DNA of 64,000 nucleotides from contig CALLUY010000136.1 of the NCBI GenBank assembly GCA_938010615.1, positions 53,894-117,893 of the forward strand, written 5' to 3'. Of this stretch, positions 27,759-36,431 are shown one piece after another. Below the pieces are notes generated by a model. The model searched no databases. It was not told the DNA's origin and was given only the letters and a program-made list of their open reading frames with translations. Every line of letters begins with the position of its first letter. Position 1 is the first letter of the stretch. The position numbers and the translations under genes are program-made. The stretch is from an uncultured Pirellulaceae bacterium. Lineage in GTDB: Bacteria > Planctomycetota > Planctomycetia > Pirellulales > Pirellulaceae.

Positions 27759-28044
27759 CTATCTGCGTTGGCCAAAGATTCGACTAGGTTGACGTGGCTG
27801 CATCGGGCGTCGATTCCTGATCCGATCTACGATTTGCCCAACCGGAATATTGATCGATTGACCGTTGTCCAAGTTGATGACTGGTCCGTTTGGACCAAAC
27901 TCAAACGTTGGCGGTCGCTTGTTGGACAACGTCCGATGCGTCCACTTTCTGCTTGAGGCGTTCGCCAAGGTTGGTCTGGGCGAGCAATCGCAGATACGGA
28001 CGAGCTCGCTCGAACGCCTCATCGAATTTGAATTCGTCCGCCAT
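27759..28044 (-). pseudogene. Remnant of an ECF sigma factor gene fused out of frame to an unknown tail
   Basis: From ATG 28044 the minus strand encodes 47 residues. It begins MADEFKFDEAFERARPYL, continues RLLAQTNLGERLKQKVDASD and VVQQATANV, then stops at 27901-27903. This is the conserved start of planctomycete ECF sigma factors (R-x-Y/R-P-Y-L-R-L-L-A, then D-x-S-D-V-V-Q-Q-T). Regions 2.2 to 4 are absent. In another frame the DNA then continues for about 50 residues of protein-like sequence (GPNGPVINLDNGQSINIPVG and later RNRRPMQPRQPSRIFGQRR) to the stop at 27759. A deletion joining the 5' end of a sigma gene to the end of a different gene would explain both parts. GGGAAG lies about 8 bases before the ATG, so the short peptide could still be made. 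Confidence 0.6.
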
Positions 28045-28169
28045 GGAAATGCTTCCCGAAAAGCAACAAAGGAGGCTGCGTATTATAGTTGATTTCTCAC
28101 AGAATCTGTAACTCAGTTTTTTACAGCCTCATATGCCCCGGTATCCTGAACCAAACGAAAGAGTATTCT

Positions 28170-28769
28170 ATGAAGTCAAAGAAATCGAGAGATCGCAAAA
28201 CGCGCTGTGACTGGTGTCTTTCCGGTAATGATCTGTACATCGACTATCACGACACAGAGTGGGGCGTTCCGGTCCACGACGATCAGAAGCAGTTTGAGTT
28301 CCTGATTCTCGAAGGGGCACAGGCAGGCTTAAGCTGGGCAACGGTTCTTAATAAGCGTGAAGGGTACCGAAAGGCGTTTGCGAATTTCGATCCCGCCAAG
28401 GTCGCCCGATTCACGGACAAAAAGATCGCGAAGATGCTGGAGAATCCTGCAATTATTCGCAATAAGCTGAAGGTCAACTCGGCCGTTACGAATGCGAAAC
28501 AGTTCTTGAAAGTGCAGAGCGAGTTTGGCAGCTTCGACGATTACATTTGGCAGTTTGTTGACGGCAGGCCAAAGCAAAACAAGTGGAAAACCAACAAGCA
28601 GGTTCCTGCGACCAGCAAGGAATCGGATGCGTTAAGCAAGGACTTGAAAAAACGCGGCTTCAAATTCGTCGGCAGCACGATCATCTACGCTCACATGCAA
28701 GCCACCGGCATGGTGAACGATCATCTGGTCAGCTGTTATCGCTACAAACAGTGTGCGAAGCTGAAGTAG
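28170..28769 (+). CDS. tag: DNA-3-methyladenine glycosylase I
   Basis: Removes 3-methyladenine from alkylated DNA in base excision repair. ATG 28170 gives 199 residues, near the family's usual length; upstream codons in the same frame look non-coding. The N-terminus has RCDWCLSGNDLYIDYHDTEW, which holds the zinc cysteine and histidine. It is followed by GVPVHDDQKQFEFLILEGAQ and AGLSWATVL, with the base-recognising Glu and the helix-hairpin-helix region. The C-terminal zinc ligands are in MVNDHLVSCYRY. All four ligand positions of Tag appear present. It is a single-gene unit in this window. Confidence 0.95.
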   Translation: MKSKKSRDRKTRCDWCLSGNDLYIDYHDTEWGVPVHDDQKQFEFLILEGAQAGLSWATVLNKREGYRKAFANFDPAKVARFTDKKIAKMLENPAIIRNKLKVNSAVTNAKQFLKVQSEFGSFDDYIWQFVDGRPKQNKWKTNKQVPATSKESDALSKDLKKRGFKFVGSTIIYAHMQATGMVNDHLVSCYRYKQCAKLK

Positions 28770-28946
28770 GGGCGTCAGGCTGATGAGCTGAGCGGCATGG
28801 CGTCGCCGTCGTTCGCGTTAGGATACTTGCGTTTTTTGCTATCAAAACTCTCCCGTCTTTAAACAACCGGTATCGGAGCTTATCATCGCGTCGAATCAAC
28901 GTGACTCGATTACGACAAATGGACAGCGCGCATAGGATTTGGCAAT

Positions 28947-30737
28947 ATGACTACCCAAGCAGTTGTGGATACGGAGGAACTGATCGAATCCATGGGACGG
29001 TTTCGCAACTGGGTACTGCCCGCCGGTGTGATGAAGGAATTGCTGGACCGTGGGGCAGAAATTGCGCCCGCATTGCATCGGCATCTGAAGCAAGCGTTGT
29101 TGCCAGATCAAGGCGGGATAGAACAGCACGCTCCCGAAGCGTTCTTCTGCTTTCACCTGCTGGGATGCACTCAAGTACCCTGCCATGACTTTATTGATCA
29201 GCTGTTACGCAGTGGCAACAGTGTGATCGAGCGCTGCACCGGTGGGGTGACAAATTCTTATTTTCGCGCGTTGTTGGCTTCGTTCGCCGATAAAGACGAT
29301 CCGGTGCCGTTCTACGAATGGGTCAACTCGCTTGTTCAAGATGATGAAGCGGACCCGTATGGAAGACTACAAGCTATTTTTGCGCTGTTTAATTTGGTTG
29401 GCGACAACGTTTTGCAATACGCTGATGTAGTGAGTTGGACACGAAGTTGGCTCAATGATCGGAAAGAACTTAAGCAAGATGAGTTCTCAGCAATGATCGT
29501 TGCAGATCTTATCGACGTTGGTGGCAAGGATTTGAAAGACTTGGCAGTCGAGTGCTTCCAACGCGACCAAATCGATGAAGGTTATGTCGATATCGGTTGC
29601 CTAGATGAAATGCCCGACGATTTTCAGGTTGATTTGCTACAGCAGCGTGCCAAAAAAGATCGCCAATTGCTTTTGGATCCAATTAGCTATTTGCAGACCT
29701 GGCACGCGTTTGCCTGGTCGACGGAAAGCTTTGATCCGCAGAACGCGACGTACGAACCAGTCGCAGACGTAAATTTTTGGCGAAACTCAGAACCTGACTC
29801 GCAAGAGATCGATGAGTGGTTATCTGAAATCGACCGCGCCACTTACGACTTCTATCCACGCTCTGCGATCGGAAAAACGCATCGCTATATCGAGCATGCG
29901 GTTAAGCAACTTAACGATCGTGCGCGACGTGGTATCGATTCGGCACGAAACGGTGAGTCGTTTTCAAGCAACGCGCCGTATCTTGCGGCATTGATGCTGG
30001 CTAAAAATTGCGATGCTCGCAAGGTCATGATAACGGATCCCGATTTGTTTCTGGATATCGTGGACCTGATAAGCGAACAGCGCTACGAATGGTTCGGTGA
30101 CACTATCGATACGCATTTAATCGAAGCGCTTTCACATGTGTTAGCTGGCAAACCAGAGCCAATCTTGCAGCGACTTGGTGACTCATCGCGAAGTGCGATT
30201 GACCGTGCTGGGCTGATTAATTTCTTTCCGATGTCGGTGTACGAAGACTATCTGAGTCGGAATCGCTGCTTGGAGATTCTGAAAGAAAGCTGGGCGTCCT
30301 TTCTTGGCGAAGGCGAAACAGAAGACGCGGACAGGCGATTGATACTGGGGACAATCTACGACGCTTTTTGTATGCTGGCGGTTCCAGTTGACGACCCTGT
30401 CATGGTCGAGGCTGAAGAGGCAGGGATCGGGAATCAGTTCATGACAGACGAGGTCGCAGCGGTATTTCGGAACGAACCGCTAAACGCACGCGAGACCATG
30501 AAAACGAAAGTGCTTGGCCCGTGGAATCTGGCAGAAGCCGTCGAATCAGGCGTGCAATTCAGCTCGGAAGCAATCAATCCACCACAACCACAACCACAGC
30601 GCGCGAGCTTGAGTACGCCCTCGCACACGCACAGCACCAATCACAGCACCATACGCGGTTCTCAAAAGGTAGGTCGAAATTCTCCTTGCACTTGTGGAAG
30701 CGGAAAGAAATTCAAGAAATGCTGTGGAAAGAGATAG
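28947..30737 (+). CDS. DUF1186-like protein with C-terminal SEC-C zinc motif
   Basis: Cytoplasmic protein of 596 residues. Residues from about 10 to 190 form an alpha-helical region resembling DUF1186 (PPAPE-type helical repeats: AIFALFNLVGDNVLQYADVV). The middle is helical without a known motif. The last 20 residues are VGRNSPCTCGSGKKFKKCC, a complete SEC-C zinc motif (C-x-C-x8-C-C). That motif is found at the end of SecA and in many otherwise unrelated bacterial proteins. It is preceded by a Pro/Gln/Ser/His-rich linker (PQPQPQRASL). The function is unknown. SEC-C often binds zinc and mediates partner or ribosome contact, which would be inference here. Confidence 0.82.
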   Translation: MTTQAVVDTEELIESMGRFRNWVLPAGVMKELLDRGAEIAPALHRHLKQALLPDQGGIEQHAPEAFFCFHLLGCTQVPCHDFIDQLLRSGNSVIERCTGGVTNSYFRALLASFADKDDPVPFYEWVNSLVQDDEADPYGRLQAIFALFNLVGDNVLQYADVVSWTRSWLNDRKELKQDEFSAMIVADLIDVGGKDLKDLAVECFQRDQIDEGYVDIGCLDEMPDDFQVDLLQQRAKKDRQLLLDPISYLQTWHAFAWSTESFDPQNATYEPVADVNFWRNSEPDSQEIDEWLSEIDRATYDFYPRSAIGKTHRYIEHAVKQLNDRARRGIDSARNGESFSSNAPYLAALMLAKNCDARKVMITDPDLFLDIVDLISEQRYEWFGDTIDTHLIEALSHVLAGKPEPILQRLGDSSRSAIDRAGLINFFPMSVYEDYLSRNRCLEILKESWASFLGEGETEDADRRLILGTIYDAFCMLAVPVDDPVMVEAEEAGIGNQFMTDEVAAVFRNEPLNARETMKTKVLGPWNLAEAVESGVQFSSEAINPPQPQPQRASLSTPSHTHSTNHSTIRGSQKVGRNSPCTCGSGKKFKKCCGKR

Positions 30738-30779
30738 GTGATCACCCAGCGTTGCTTTCCCGGAATTCTGCTCGCATGT

Positions 30780-31199
30780 TCAAGAAAAGATGTCAGAGTT
30801 AAAACTGAGCCCGCCGCTGGAATAGCTGCCGCCAAAGTTCACTGCAACGTCACTGACTTGACTGCACGCGCTGTGAAAGAGGCTGTCTGTCAAACAGCCC
30901 AGCGGATGAATGAATGCACCCCAAAGCATGTCGTTGTTTACACAGTACCTCGCATCGAGTGCTCTGTCGAAGTTCGCATTCATGCACGCCAGAATGTGTT
31001 CGGAACCCAATTCTTCAACAGATGCAATAGGCGTCATGACTCTCATTCGATCATGCGTTTCATCGGTGATGCAAATCAAACGGATTTCACCAAAGTTGAA
31101 TTGCCAAAAGCCGGGCTGTCCTTCGACGTCGGATCCGATTGTCGCAATCAGTTCACCAAGACGTTTGTTGTTCATGCCGGAAGATTGAATTGAGATCAT
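30780..31199 (-). CDS. Small YbjN/CesT-like protein of unknown function
   Basis: Protein of 139 residues from ATG 31199; a TTG at 31223 would add eight. The order of segments suits a small alpha/beta fold of the YbjN / type III chaperone-like superfamily. It has an N-terminal helix (NNKRLGELIATIGSDVEG), then strands (WQFNFGEIRLICITDETHDR), then MRVMTPIASVEE. A helix follows (EHILACMNANFDRALDARYC) and then WGAFIHPLGCLTD. The assignment is tentative because no signature motif exists. It lies between the convergent SEC-C gene and a divergent secreted-protein gene. The last 25 residues are Ser/Gly-rich. Such proteins often bind partner proteins. Confidence 0.6.
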   Translation of the reverse strand: MISIQSSGMNNKRLGELIATIGSDVEGQPGFWQFNFGEIRLICITDETHDRMRVMTPIASVEELGSEHILACMNANFDRALDARYCVNNDMLWGAFIHPLGCLTDSLFHSACSQVSDVAVNFGGSYSSGGLSFNSDIFS

Positions 31200-31367
31200 G
31201 GAACCGCCGTATGCTGTATTCAAAAATACCTGAGTCGCCAGTATAGCGATTCTTCAGCGTGACTTCCCTAGCCAAAAAGGCCAATCAATGCGACGCCCGG
31301 ATTCGAATACAATATTCGCGTGGCCAAAGTACTGCACGCGAGAATTAAGATTTCTAAAGGGGATGTT

Positions 31368-32714
31368 TTGAAAGTTTCACATATCAAATTCTTGATTTTA
31401 TCTTCAATTGTTGTGCTCAGTTGCAATCGGCTGGCGTGCAGTCAGGAAGCCGAAGCTGAAACGTTGACGATTAAACCCGTTCGCGTTGAAACTGTCGAAC
31501 CAACTCGCATTGAAAACTTGCACGCCAAAGTGAAGAAAGCAAGGAAGCAAGCAGGTTCGCCTCGAACCGTCAACGGATTCCTTGTCTTCGACGGTGCGAC
31601 CGATGGGAATCGGCAGGTCGATCCGCAGATAGCTGTTGGGCCGAAACATGTTGTCCACGCTACAAACAGCGGCTTCACGATTTTCGACAAAGAGGGAAAT
31701 TACATTGATGGCGTTTCGCAGCGAGGTTTCGAAGGGGGTATCGATCCGAAACTGCACTACGACGTAAACAATGGAGTGTTCCTTTTCGATTTGTGGGTCT
31801 ATTGGGACAAGCCCAAGCGGAAGCCAGTCCATTTTTCGATTTCTGAAACGGACGATCCAACGAAAGCCTGGAACACGTATTCGATTTCCATTCCTGATGG
31901 CGTCGACGGCGGAGCGATCGGCTACAGCAAACGCTGGATCGGGTACAGCTATCCCGGAGGGAAGAACAATGTCATCGTGATGGCAATGGATAAATGCAAA
32001 GCAGGTCTCCCAGCCGAAGCGTATCACTTCAAAGGCAACCTCGGACATCCGATCGCGACTCAGGACGACGAAGACGATTTGTACTTCTTCAATTTTCGAC
32101 CAAAGAAATGGGTGATCAGCAAAATCACCGCTGGCGAGGATGGAACACCGGTCGCCATCGAAGTTGCGTCCCACAAACATGAACTGACGTACGTGAACTA
32201 CCCACCGAAGTCGCCGCAAAAAGGCACCGATAAGCGAACAGCTTCCGGTGATCGCAATCCAAAAAATGTCGTTTTGCAAAATGGTTGTTTGTGGTTTTGT
32301 CGAACGATCAACTGCGAGGGTCGATCCGCTGTGCAGTGGCATCAGATCAAGCTCGATGGGACGACGGTTCAGTCAGGATTGCTCAGCGACCCGAAACGCA
32401 GCTACATTCAATCGACGATCGCCGTCAACAAACGGGAAGACGTAATCGTCGGCTTTCAAGAAACTGGCAACGACATGTTCATCAGTCCCCGGTTTGCGTG
32501 GAGATCTGCTTCGGATGGGAAAGGAACGCTTCGTCCAATGGTTTCGATTGGCGAGGGAAAGGCTGCCACTGAAGGCGGAGCCTGGGGAGACTACAGCGGA
32601 TCGACCGTCGATGGAGAAAACCAGTTGAACCTCTGGACCGTGCAGAGTGTCACCGATGCAGAAGGCAAGGGCGATACGGTGATCGCAAAAGTGCCGGCAA
32701 CGACTTTTGAGTAG
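31368..32714 (+). CDS. Secreted protein of unknown function, probable beta-propeller-like
   Basis: Product of about 448 residues from TTG 31368, which has AAAGGGGA five bases upstream. Longer in-frame starts to 31320 lack a Shine-Dalgarno sequence. A hydrophobic signal is visible (IKFLILSSIVVLSCNRLACS). The mature region has recurring beta-rich blocks with paired aspartates and tryptophans: VNGFLVFDGATDGNRQVDPQ, IAVGPKHVVHATNSGFTIFD, and GGAWGDYSGSTVDGENQ near the end. The pattern D-P-x-I-A-V-G-P-x-H-V-V resembles secreted bacterial proteins with repeated sialidase/propeller-like blades. No catalytic residues can be pointed to. It is followed 11 bases later by the Kelch-like gene, so the two are probably an operon. 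Confidence 0.72.
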   Translation: MKVSHIKFLILSSIVVLSCNRLACSQEAEAETLTIKPVRVETVEPTRIENLHAKVKKARKQAGSPRTVNGFLVFDGATDGNRQVDPQIAVGPKHVVHATNSGFTIFDKEGNYIDGVSQRGFEGGIDPKLHYDVNNGVFLFDLWVYWDKPKRKPVHFSISETDDPTKAWNTYSISIPDGVDGGAIGYSKRWIGYSYPGGKNNVIVMAMDKCKAGLPAEAYHFKGNLGHPIATQDDEDDLYFFNFRPKKWVISKITAGEDGTPVAIEVASHKHELTYVNYPPKSPQKGTDKRTASGDRNPKNVVLQNGCLWFCRTINCEGRSAVQWHQIKLDGTTVQSGLLSDPKRSYIQSTIAVNKREDVIVGFQETGNDMFISPRFAWRSASDGKGTLRPMVSIGEGKAATEGGAWGDYSGSTVDGENQLNLWTVQSVTDAEGKGDTVIAKVPATTFE

Positions 32715-32725
32715 AAATCTCTCGG

Positions 32726-33844
32726 ATGAACGAACCTCGCAAACCAACGAAACGTGAATTTCTTAAATGGCGATCGCCAGTACGGGGGAAGAAAAATCCT
32801 CAGTCGATGGACAATCCGCTCTGGCAATGGTGCATTCGTAACCCCGAATCATCAGCGTACGAAGTAGGCCAGAATTTCGATGGGCCAGACTCTTTTTCAA
32901 ATGGCCCATGCTGGTGCTTCGACAGGCTGGGCAGGGCAACGGTGAATTTGCCTGATGGGCGAATCGTACACGTCGGTGGCGAACACGAAGATCATTACGA
33001 TCCGGATTTCTATATCTACAACGACGTCGTGGTGGTCGATGATGCCGAAGTGCAAATTTTTGGCTACCCGGAATCAGTATTCCCACCAACCGACTTTCAC
33101 ACAGCCACGCTTGTCGGATCGAACATTATCCTGATCGGGAATCTTGGATATCCCGACGATCGAATTCTTGGAACGACTCAGGTGCTAAAGTTGGATACTG
33201 AGACGTGGCAAATTTCGAAAATGGAAACTTCGGGCGAAGCACCCGGGTGGATTCATCGTCACGAAGCATCGTGGCGCCGTCAAGAAAATGCGATTGTGGT
33301 TTCGGGTGGATTGAGATACGGCGACCAAATTCTTGAGAACTTCAATGACTACAAGCTTTGTCTCGAAAGTTTAATCTGGACACAATTGACCGACCGAAAA
33401 TGGAGCCGTTGGATCTTTGAACGAGAGGACGGTGAAGCCAATAGTCTTTGGGACATTCGCAATTCGTCGACGATGAGTGACATGGGCGTAGATTTCGACG
33501 ATCAAATTGAAAAAACACTTTCGGATGCAGGGTTGCCTCCAGATCTCTATTCCGAAATGGCGACTTCCTGGTCTGACGAGCAGAAGGCTCAAATAAAGAA
33601 ACTCTACTCATCGCCGTTTTCGGACGATCTTGCGCTGGAAGATGAAGAAGAGTATGGTCGGTATCGACTTAACGTGGATGGTACGACCGTGCGATTCGAT
33701 GAGGACACATACAGCGTCACGGTTACTGTTGAAGGGCAGCTTTCCGCAGAAGCAAGCGATGCAATCCTGACCAACTTGCAGAATCGACTTTCGGCTGTCG
33801 AAGGTGTGCCGTACACGATTGCAAAAATCGATGAGACCAATTGA
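32726..33844 (+). CDS. Kelch-like cytoplasmic protein
   Basis: Protein of 372 residues with no signal peptide. Residues about 65-200 contain Kelch-type repeats, each with paired glycines and a spaced aromatic pair. Examples are LPDGRIVHVGGEHEDHYDPD, TATLVGSNIILIGNLGYPDD and ENAIVVSGGLRYGDQ. Only three blades are clear, so a full propeller would need oligomerisation or divergent blades. The C-terminal part is acidic (DDLALEDEEEYGRYRLNVDG) and ends with a strand-helix-strand unit. It directly follows the secreted propeller-like gene. A role in protein binding is the general expectation; the partner is unknown. Confidence 0.7.
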   Translation: MNEPRKPTKREFLKWRSPVRGKKNPQSMDNPLWQWCIRNPESSAYEVGQNFDGPDSFSNGPCWCFDRLGRATVNLPDGRIVHVGGEHEDHYDPDFYIYNDVVVVDDAEVQIFGYPESVFPPTDFHTATLVGSNIILIGNLGYPDDRILGTTQVLKLDTETWQISKMETSGEAPGWIHRHEASWRRQENAIVVSGGLRYGDQILENFNDYKLCLESLIWTQLTDRKWSRWIFEREDGEANSLWDIRNSSTMSDMGVDFDDQIEKTLSDAGLPPDLYSEMATSWSDEQKAQIKKLYSSPFSDDLALEDEEEYGRYRLNVDGTTVRFDEDTYSVTVTVEGQLSAEASDAILTNLQNRLSAVEGVPYTIAKIDETN

Positions 33845-34006
33845 AGACTTCACGTCTAATTGTGGGGCGAGGTTCTTGAATCTTCGCCTCTCAAAGTGTC
33901 CACACTGGCAACGCAGCGGTTGAGTTTGCCCATCCATCCCATATCACCGGATATGTGCCCTTGAATCAAGGATGTGCAGCTTATAGGGGCTAGTAATCTG
34001 CCATTC

Positions 34007-34036
34007 TTGGAGTTTTGGACACTTGAGGCCTATAAT
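34007..34036 (+). promoter_or_regulatory. Sigma-70-type promoter of mscL
   Basis: TTGGAG at 34007-34012 and a perfect TATAAT at 34031-34036 are separated by 18 bases. The mscL ATG lies 40 bases downstream of the -10 box, with GGAGAG before it. This is the best consensus-like promoter in the window. Confidence 0.65.
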
Positions 34037-34075
34037 CTCGCTCCTACCAATTACCACCTCCAACGGAGAGAGTCG

Positions 34076-34510
34076 ATGAGTTTTATTAGTGATTTCAAAG
34101 AGTTTGCGTTCAAGGGCAATCTGATCGACATGGCTGTCGGCATCGTCATGGGCGGTGCGGTTGCTGCGATCGTAAAGTCATTCCTCGAGAATATTATCAC
34201 TCCATTGATTGCGGTGGTCGGCGGAGTTCCTGATCTGAGTCAGATGAAATATCCGATTGGAGAGAAGATTCCAAAGCTGGATGAAGCCGGAAATGCAATC
34301 ATGGAAAATGGTGTGGCTGTGACTGACCAGGCTGCCATCAACTACGGTACGTTCATCATGAACACGATCGACTTTGCCATTCTCGCGTTGGTGATTTTCA
34401 TCGCTCTCAAAATCGCCAGCAGTTGGATGAAGAAGGCTGAAGAAGACGCTCCTCCATCAGACGATATCGTCCTGCTTACTGAGATTCGCGACGCCTTGAA
34501 GAAGCGATAA
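34076..34510 (+). CDS. mscL: Large-conductance mechanosensitive channel
   Basis: Homopentameric inner-membrane channel that opens under membrane tension to release solutes on osmotic downshock. ATG 34076 with GGAGAG upstream gives 144 residues, typical of MscL. The amphipathic N-terminus and TM1 are MSFISDFKEFAFKGNLIDMA and VGIVMGGAVAAIVKSFL. The periplasmic loop is longer than in E. coli (LDEAGNAIMENGVAVTDQAA). TM2 is IDFAILALVIFIALKI, and the cytoplasmic helix ends the protein (VLLTEIRDALKKR). The single-gene unit has its own promoter at 34007-34036 and an intrinsic terminator at 34586-34621. Confidence 0.97.
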   Translation: MSFISDFKEFAFKGNLIDMAVGIVMGGAVAAIVKSFLENIITPLIAVVGGVPDLSQMKYPIGEKIPKLDEAGNAIMENGVAVTDQAAINYGTFIMNTIDFAILALVIFIALKIASSWMKKAEEDAPPSDDIVLLTEIRDALKKR

Positions 34511-34585
34511 GCAATTTGAAAATCCAGTACTTTGTTCCAAGACGGATAAGCGGAAAATCGAATTGGAACAATGCACTACAAAAAA

Positions 34586-34621
34586 AGCTCGCTGCCGAGA
34601 TTGGCTGCGAGCTATTTTTTT
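34586..34621 (+). terminator. Intrinsic terminator of mscL
   Basis: The stem AGCTCGCTGCC (34586-34596) pairs with GGCTGCGAGCT (34603-34613), with one mismatch and a 6-base loop. Seven T residues follow. An A-run precedes the stem, so it may also work on the minus strand. Confidence 0.88.
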
Positions 34622-34679
34622 GCAATGTCAGCGTGCAACTCATGCAGACTGGCGTGCCATTGATTCGTGTGAGCATGCG

Positions 34680-34865
34680 TTAGGCGCCGCGGACTGGATT
34701 TCCACGCAAACACATTGCTCCAATAATCAGTACGCAAATTGAAAAGGTAGCCATTTGCACGGCGTCCATATTTTCAAAAATACCAAGGAATGTATGGCAA
34801 GTACCTGTAATCAAATCGATCAGACTTGAAAAAAATCGTGATATCGGAGTCATAGTAACATCCAA
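34680..34865 (-). CDS. Possible small membrane protein
   Basis: Open frame of 61 residues beginning MDVTMTPISRFFSSLIDLIT, with a probable membrane helix MATFSICVLIIGAMCL near the C-terminus and a short basic tail. No family is recognised. The frame avoids other genes and lies in an otherwise empty gap. The Shine-Dalgarno sequence is weak and the start could be the second ATG at 34853. It may be a small single-span protein or chance. Confidence 0.35.
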   Translation of the reverse strand: MDVTMTPISRFFSSLIDLITGTCHTFLGIFENMDAVQMATFSICVLIIGAMCLRGNPVRGA

Positions 34866-35114
34866 AAATTGAGCATAGTGCTATGAGACCCAGTGGCCTC
34901 TATCGAAGCCTAGGATACTTTCCAGACACGCTCAGGAAATGGACTGAAGAAAGTCGTTGACCGGACGACTCCCGAACGATCGTTTCAATAATAACGATTA
35001 CGCGATCACAGCATCTCATCGTCGCTGTCGCCGAAGAAAGGGTTTTGGTGCGACGATTGCCGTATTGTCGGATCGGGAGGAACCGACAAAATTTGGCAAA
35101 CAACAAGTTTTGAC

Positions 35115-36431
35115 TTAGAACAAGTCAACACCGGACTCAAAACCAAGTTCGCTAATTCGCTCTGCGTCTGCTTTTGCCTTAGCGAGGTTACCGGCTCGTT
35201 CATGGATAAGTTGCCGATGGTATAGCAGCACCGCCATTTGCCGATTCAACCGCTGTTGCGACTCTCTTTTTTCGGCCATGAAATCGATCGAGTTACGCAA
35301 TGAGAAATCGAATGATTTTCGATCGGTCTCAACACAAAGAATCGCCACGTCGAGGTCGCGAATGGCGTTAGCGTGACACGAGACGAAATTGTGTTGATCG
35401 AGGCTTTTTCCAAGAAGCGTTTCCGCATCAACCCAAGGAAGCATGCCGCAAATAAAACCGCGCGTATCCAGATAGGCACCAGCTGTGCCCAGAGACATCA
35501 GCGATAATTTTTCACTGGGGAAATGGGCGGCAATTTCTGAACTGTCAAAACCGAGCCGGGCAACTTCTCTGCGATCTGCGACGCAGCTGCGTTGATCACC
35601 AAGATCTTGATGAATAAGCGCGCGACAACTCAGCAGTGACGCTGCATTGGTCTCGTAGAATCGCAGATGTTCACGCCGGTTGAGCATGCCGACATCTTGC
35701 CGAATTGGAAACGCATCCTGAGTGCTCTTATAGATTTCAGAAGTCAGTTCGTTGCGAGCTTCGACGATTTGCTTTTGCAGCGTTTCAATCTGTTGGGAAA
35801 TCGTCCAGAGAGCCTCCTGTTGCATACCGCAACATCTGGCGACGAGCGATGCCTGGATGGTGGCCTTGACCGGAAAAGTCAATTTACTGCTTCCCGTCCA
35901 ATTGTTGTACCGATTCGTCGTTGCGACGGCTGTCTCAATGTCACGTTTGGCAAGGTGAATTTCTTTACTTGCGAGTGCTCGATAGTAGGCGAGTTCATTT
36001 AGTCGAATCGAACCGCGACTGGAAGCGTTCAAACTTTCGTCGTACGCCAGTTGAGTCTCCAGCGCGGCGCCGAAATTCCCTTGATGCTGTTGAGCAGAAG
36101 ATTTGACTGCGATTCCATTTGCATTTTCCGGATAAACATCCAGCACTTCGTTTGCTAGAGCCAAGGCTTCATCCGATTGGCCGATTTCAATCAGACGCTC
36201 AGCCAGTGTTAGTTTGAGCACCGGGTCACGAGGACTTTTTCGAACCGCATCGCGAAGTTGGTACAACGCTTCATCGACTTCGCCATCGCGAAAAAAAAGG
36301 ACTGCTTGAGTCGCATCCCAGCGTGCCCATTCTGGGCCGCAACCGTAGAGGATCAGAGGGATCATCGCGATGGAGGCAACGAATGTGATGATCAACATTC
36401 TCGCTGCGATTGTTTCGCCAATGGTTTTCAT
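35115..36431 (-). CDS. Membrane-anchored TPR protein coupled to glnD
   Basis: Protein of 438 residues. The N-terminus has a membrane helix (MLIITFVASIAMIPLILYGC). Residues about 45-130 form two to three tetratricopeptide repeats, for example GEVDEALYQLRDAVRKSPRD and GQSDEALALANEVLDVYPEN. The rest is helical, ending in another TPR-like pair (HERAGNLAKAKADAERISEL). TPR domains usually bind other proteins. Its start codon overlaps the glnD stop by four bases (ATGA), which points to translational coupling with the nitrogen sensor. No direct role in nitrogen control is known for such a protein. Confidence 0.8.
   Translation of the reverse strand: MKTIGETIAARMLIITFVASIAMIPLILYGCGPEWARWDATQAVLFFRDGEVDEALYQLRDAVRKSPRDPVLKLTLAERLIEIGQSDEALALANEVLDVYPENANGIAVKSSAQQHQGNFGAALETQLAYDESLNASSRGSIRLNELAYYRALASKEIHLAKRDIETAVATTNRYNNWTGSSKLTFPVKATIQASLVARCCGMQQEALWTISQQIETLQKQIVEARNELTSEIYKSTQDAFPIRQDVGMLNRREHLRFYETNAASLLSCRALIHQDLGDQRSCVADRREVARLGFDSSEIAAHFPSEKLSLMSLGTAGAYLDTRGFICGMLPWVDAETLLGKSLDQHNFVSCHANAIRDLDVAILCVETDRKSFDFSLRNSIDFMAEKRESQQRLNRQMAVLLYHRQLIHERAGNLAKAKADAERISELGFESGVDLF

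Larger units (their letters stand above)
34511..35114. other. Intergenic region after mscL
   Basis: About 600 bases. It holds the mscL terminator (34586-34621) and a possible small membrane-protein gene on the minus strand (34680-34865). The stretch 34866-35114 shows neither a convincing frame nor a clear palindrome. Confidence 0.5.

Noticed and set aside
31404..32342. 312-codon minus-strand open frame opposite the secreted protein gene at 31368
   Set aside because: It is a shadow; the plus strand has the Shine-Dalgarno sequence, signal peptide and regular blocks.
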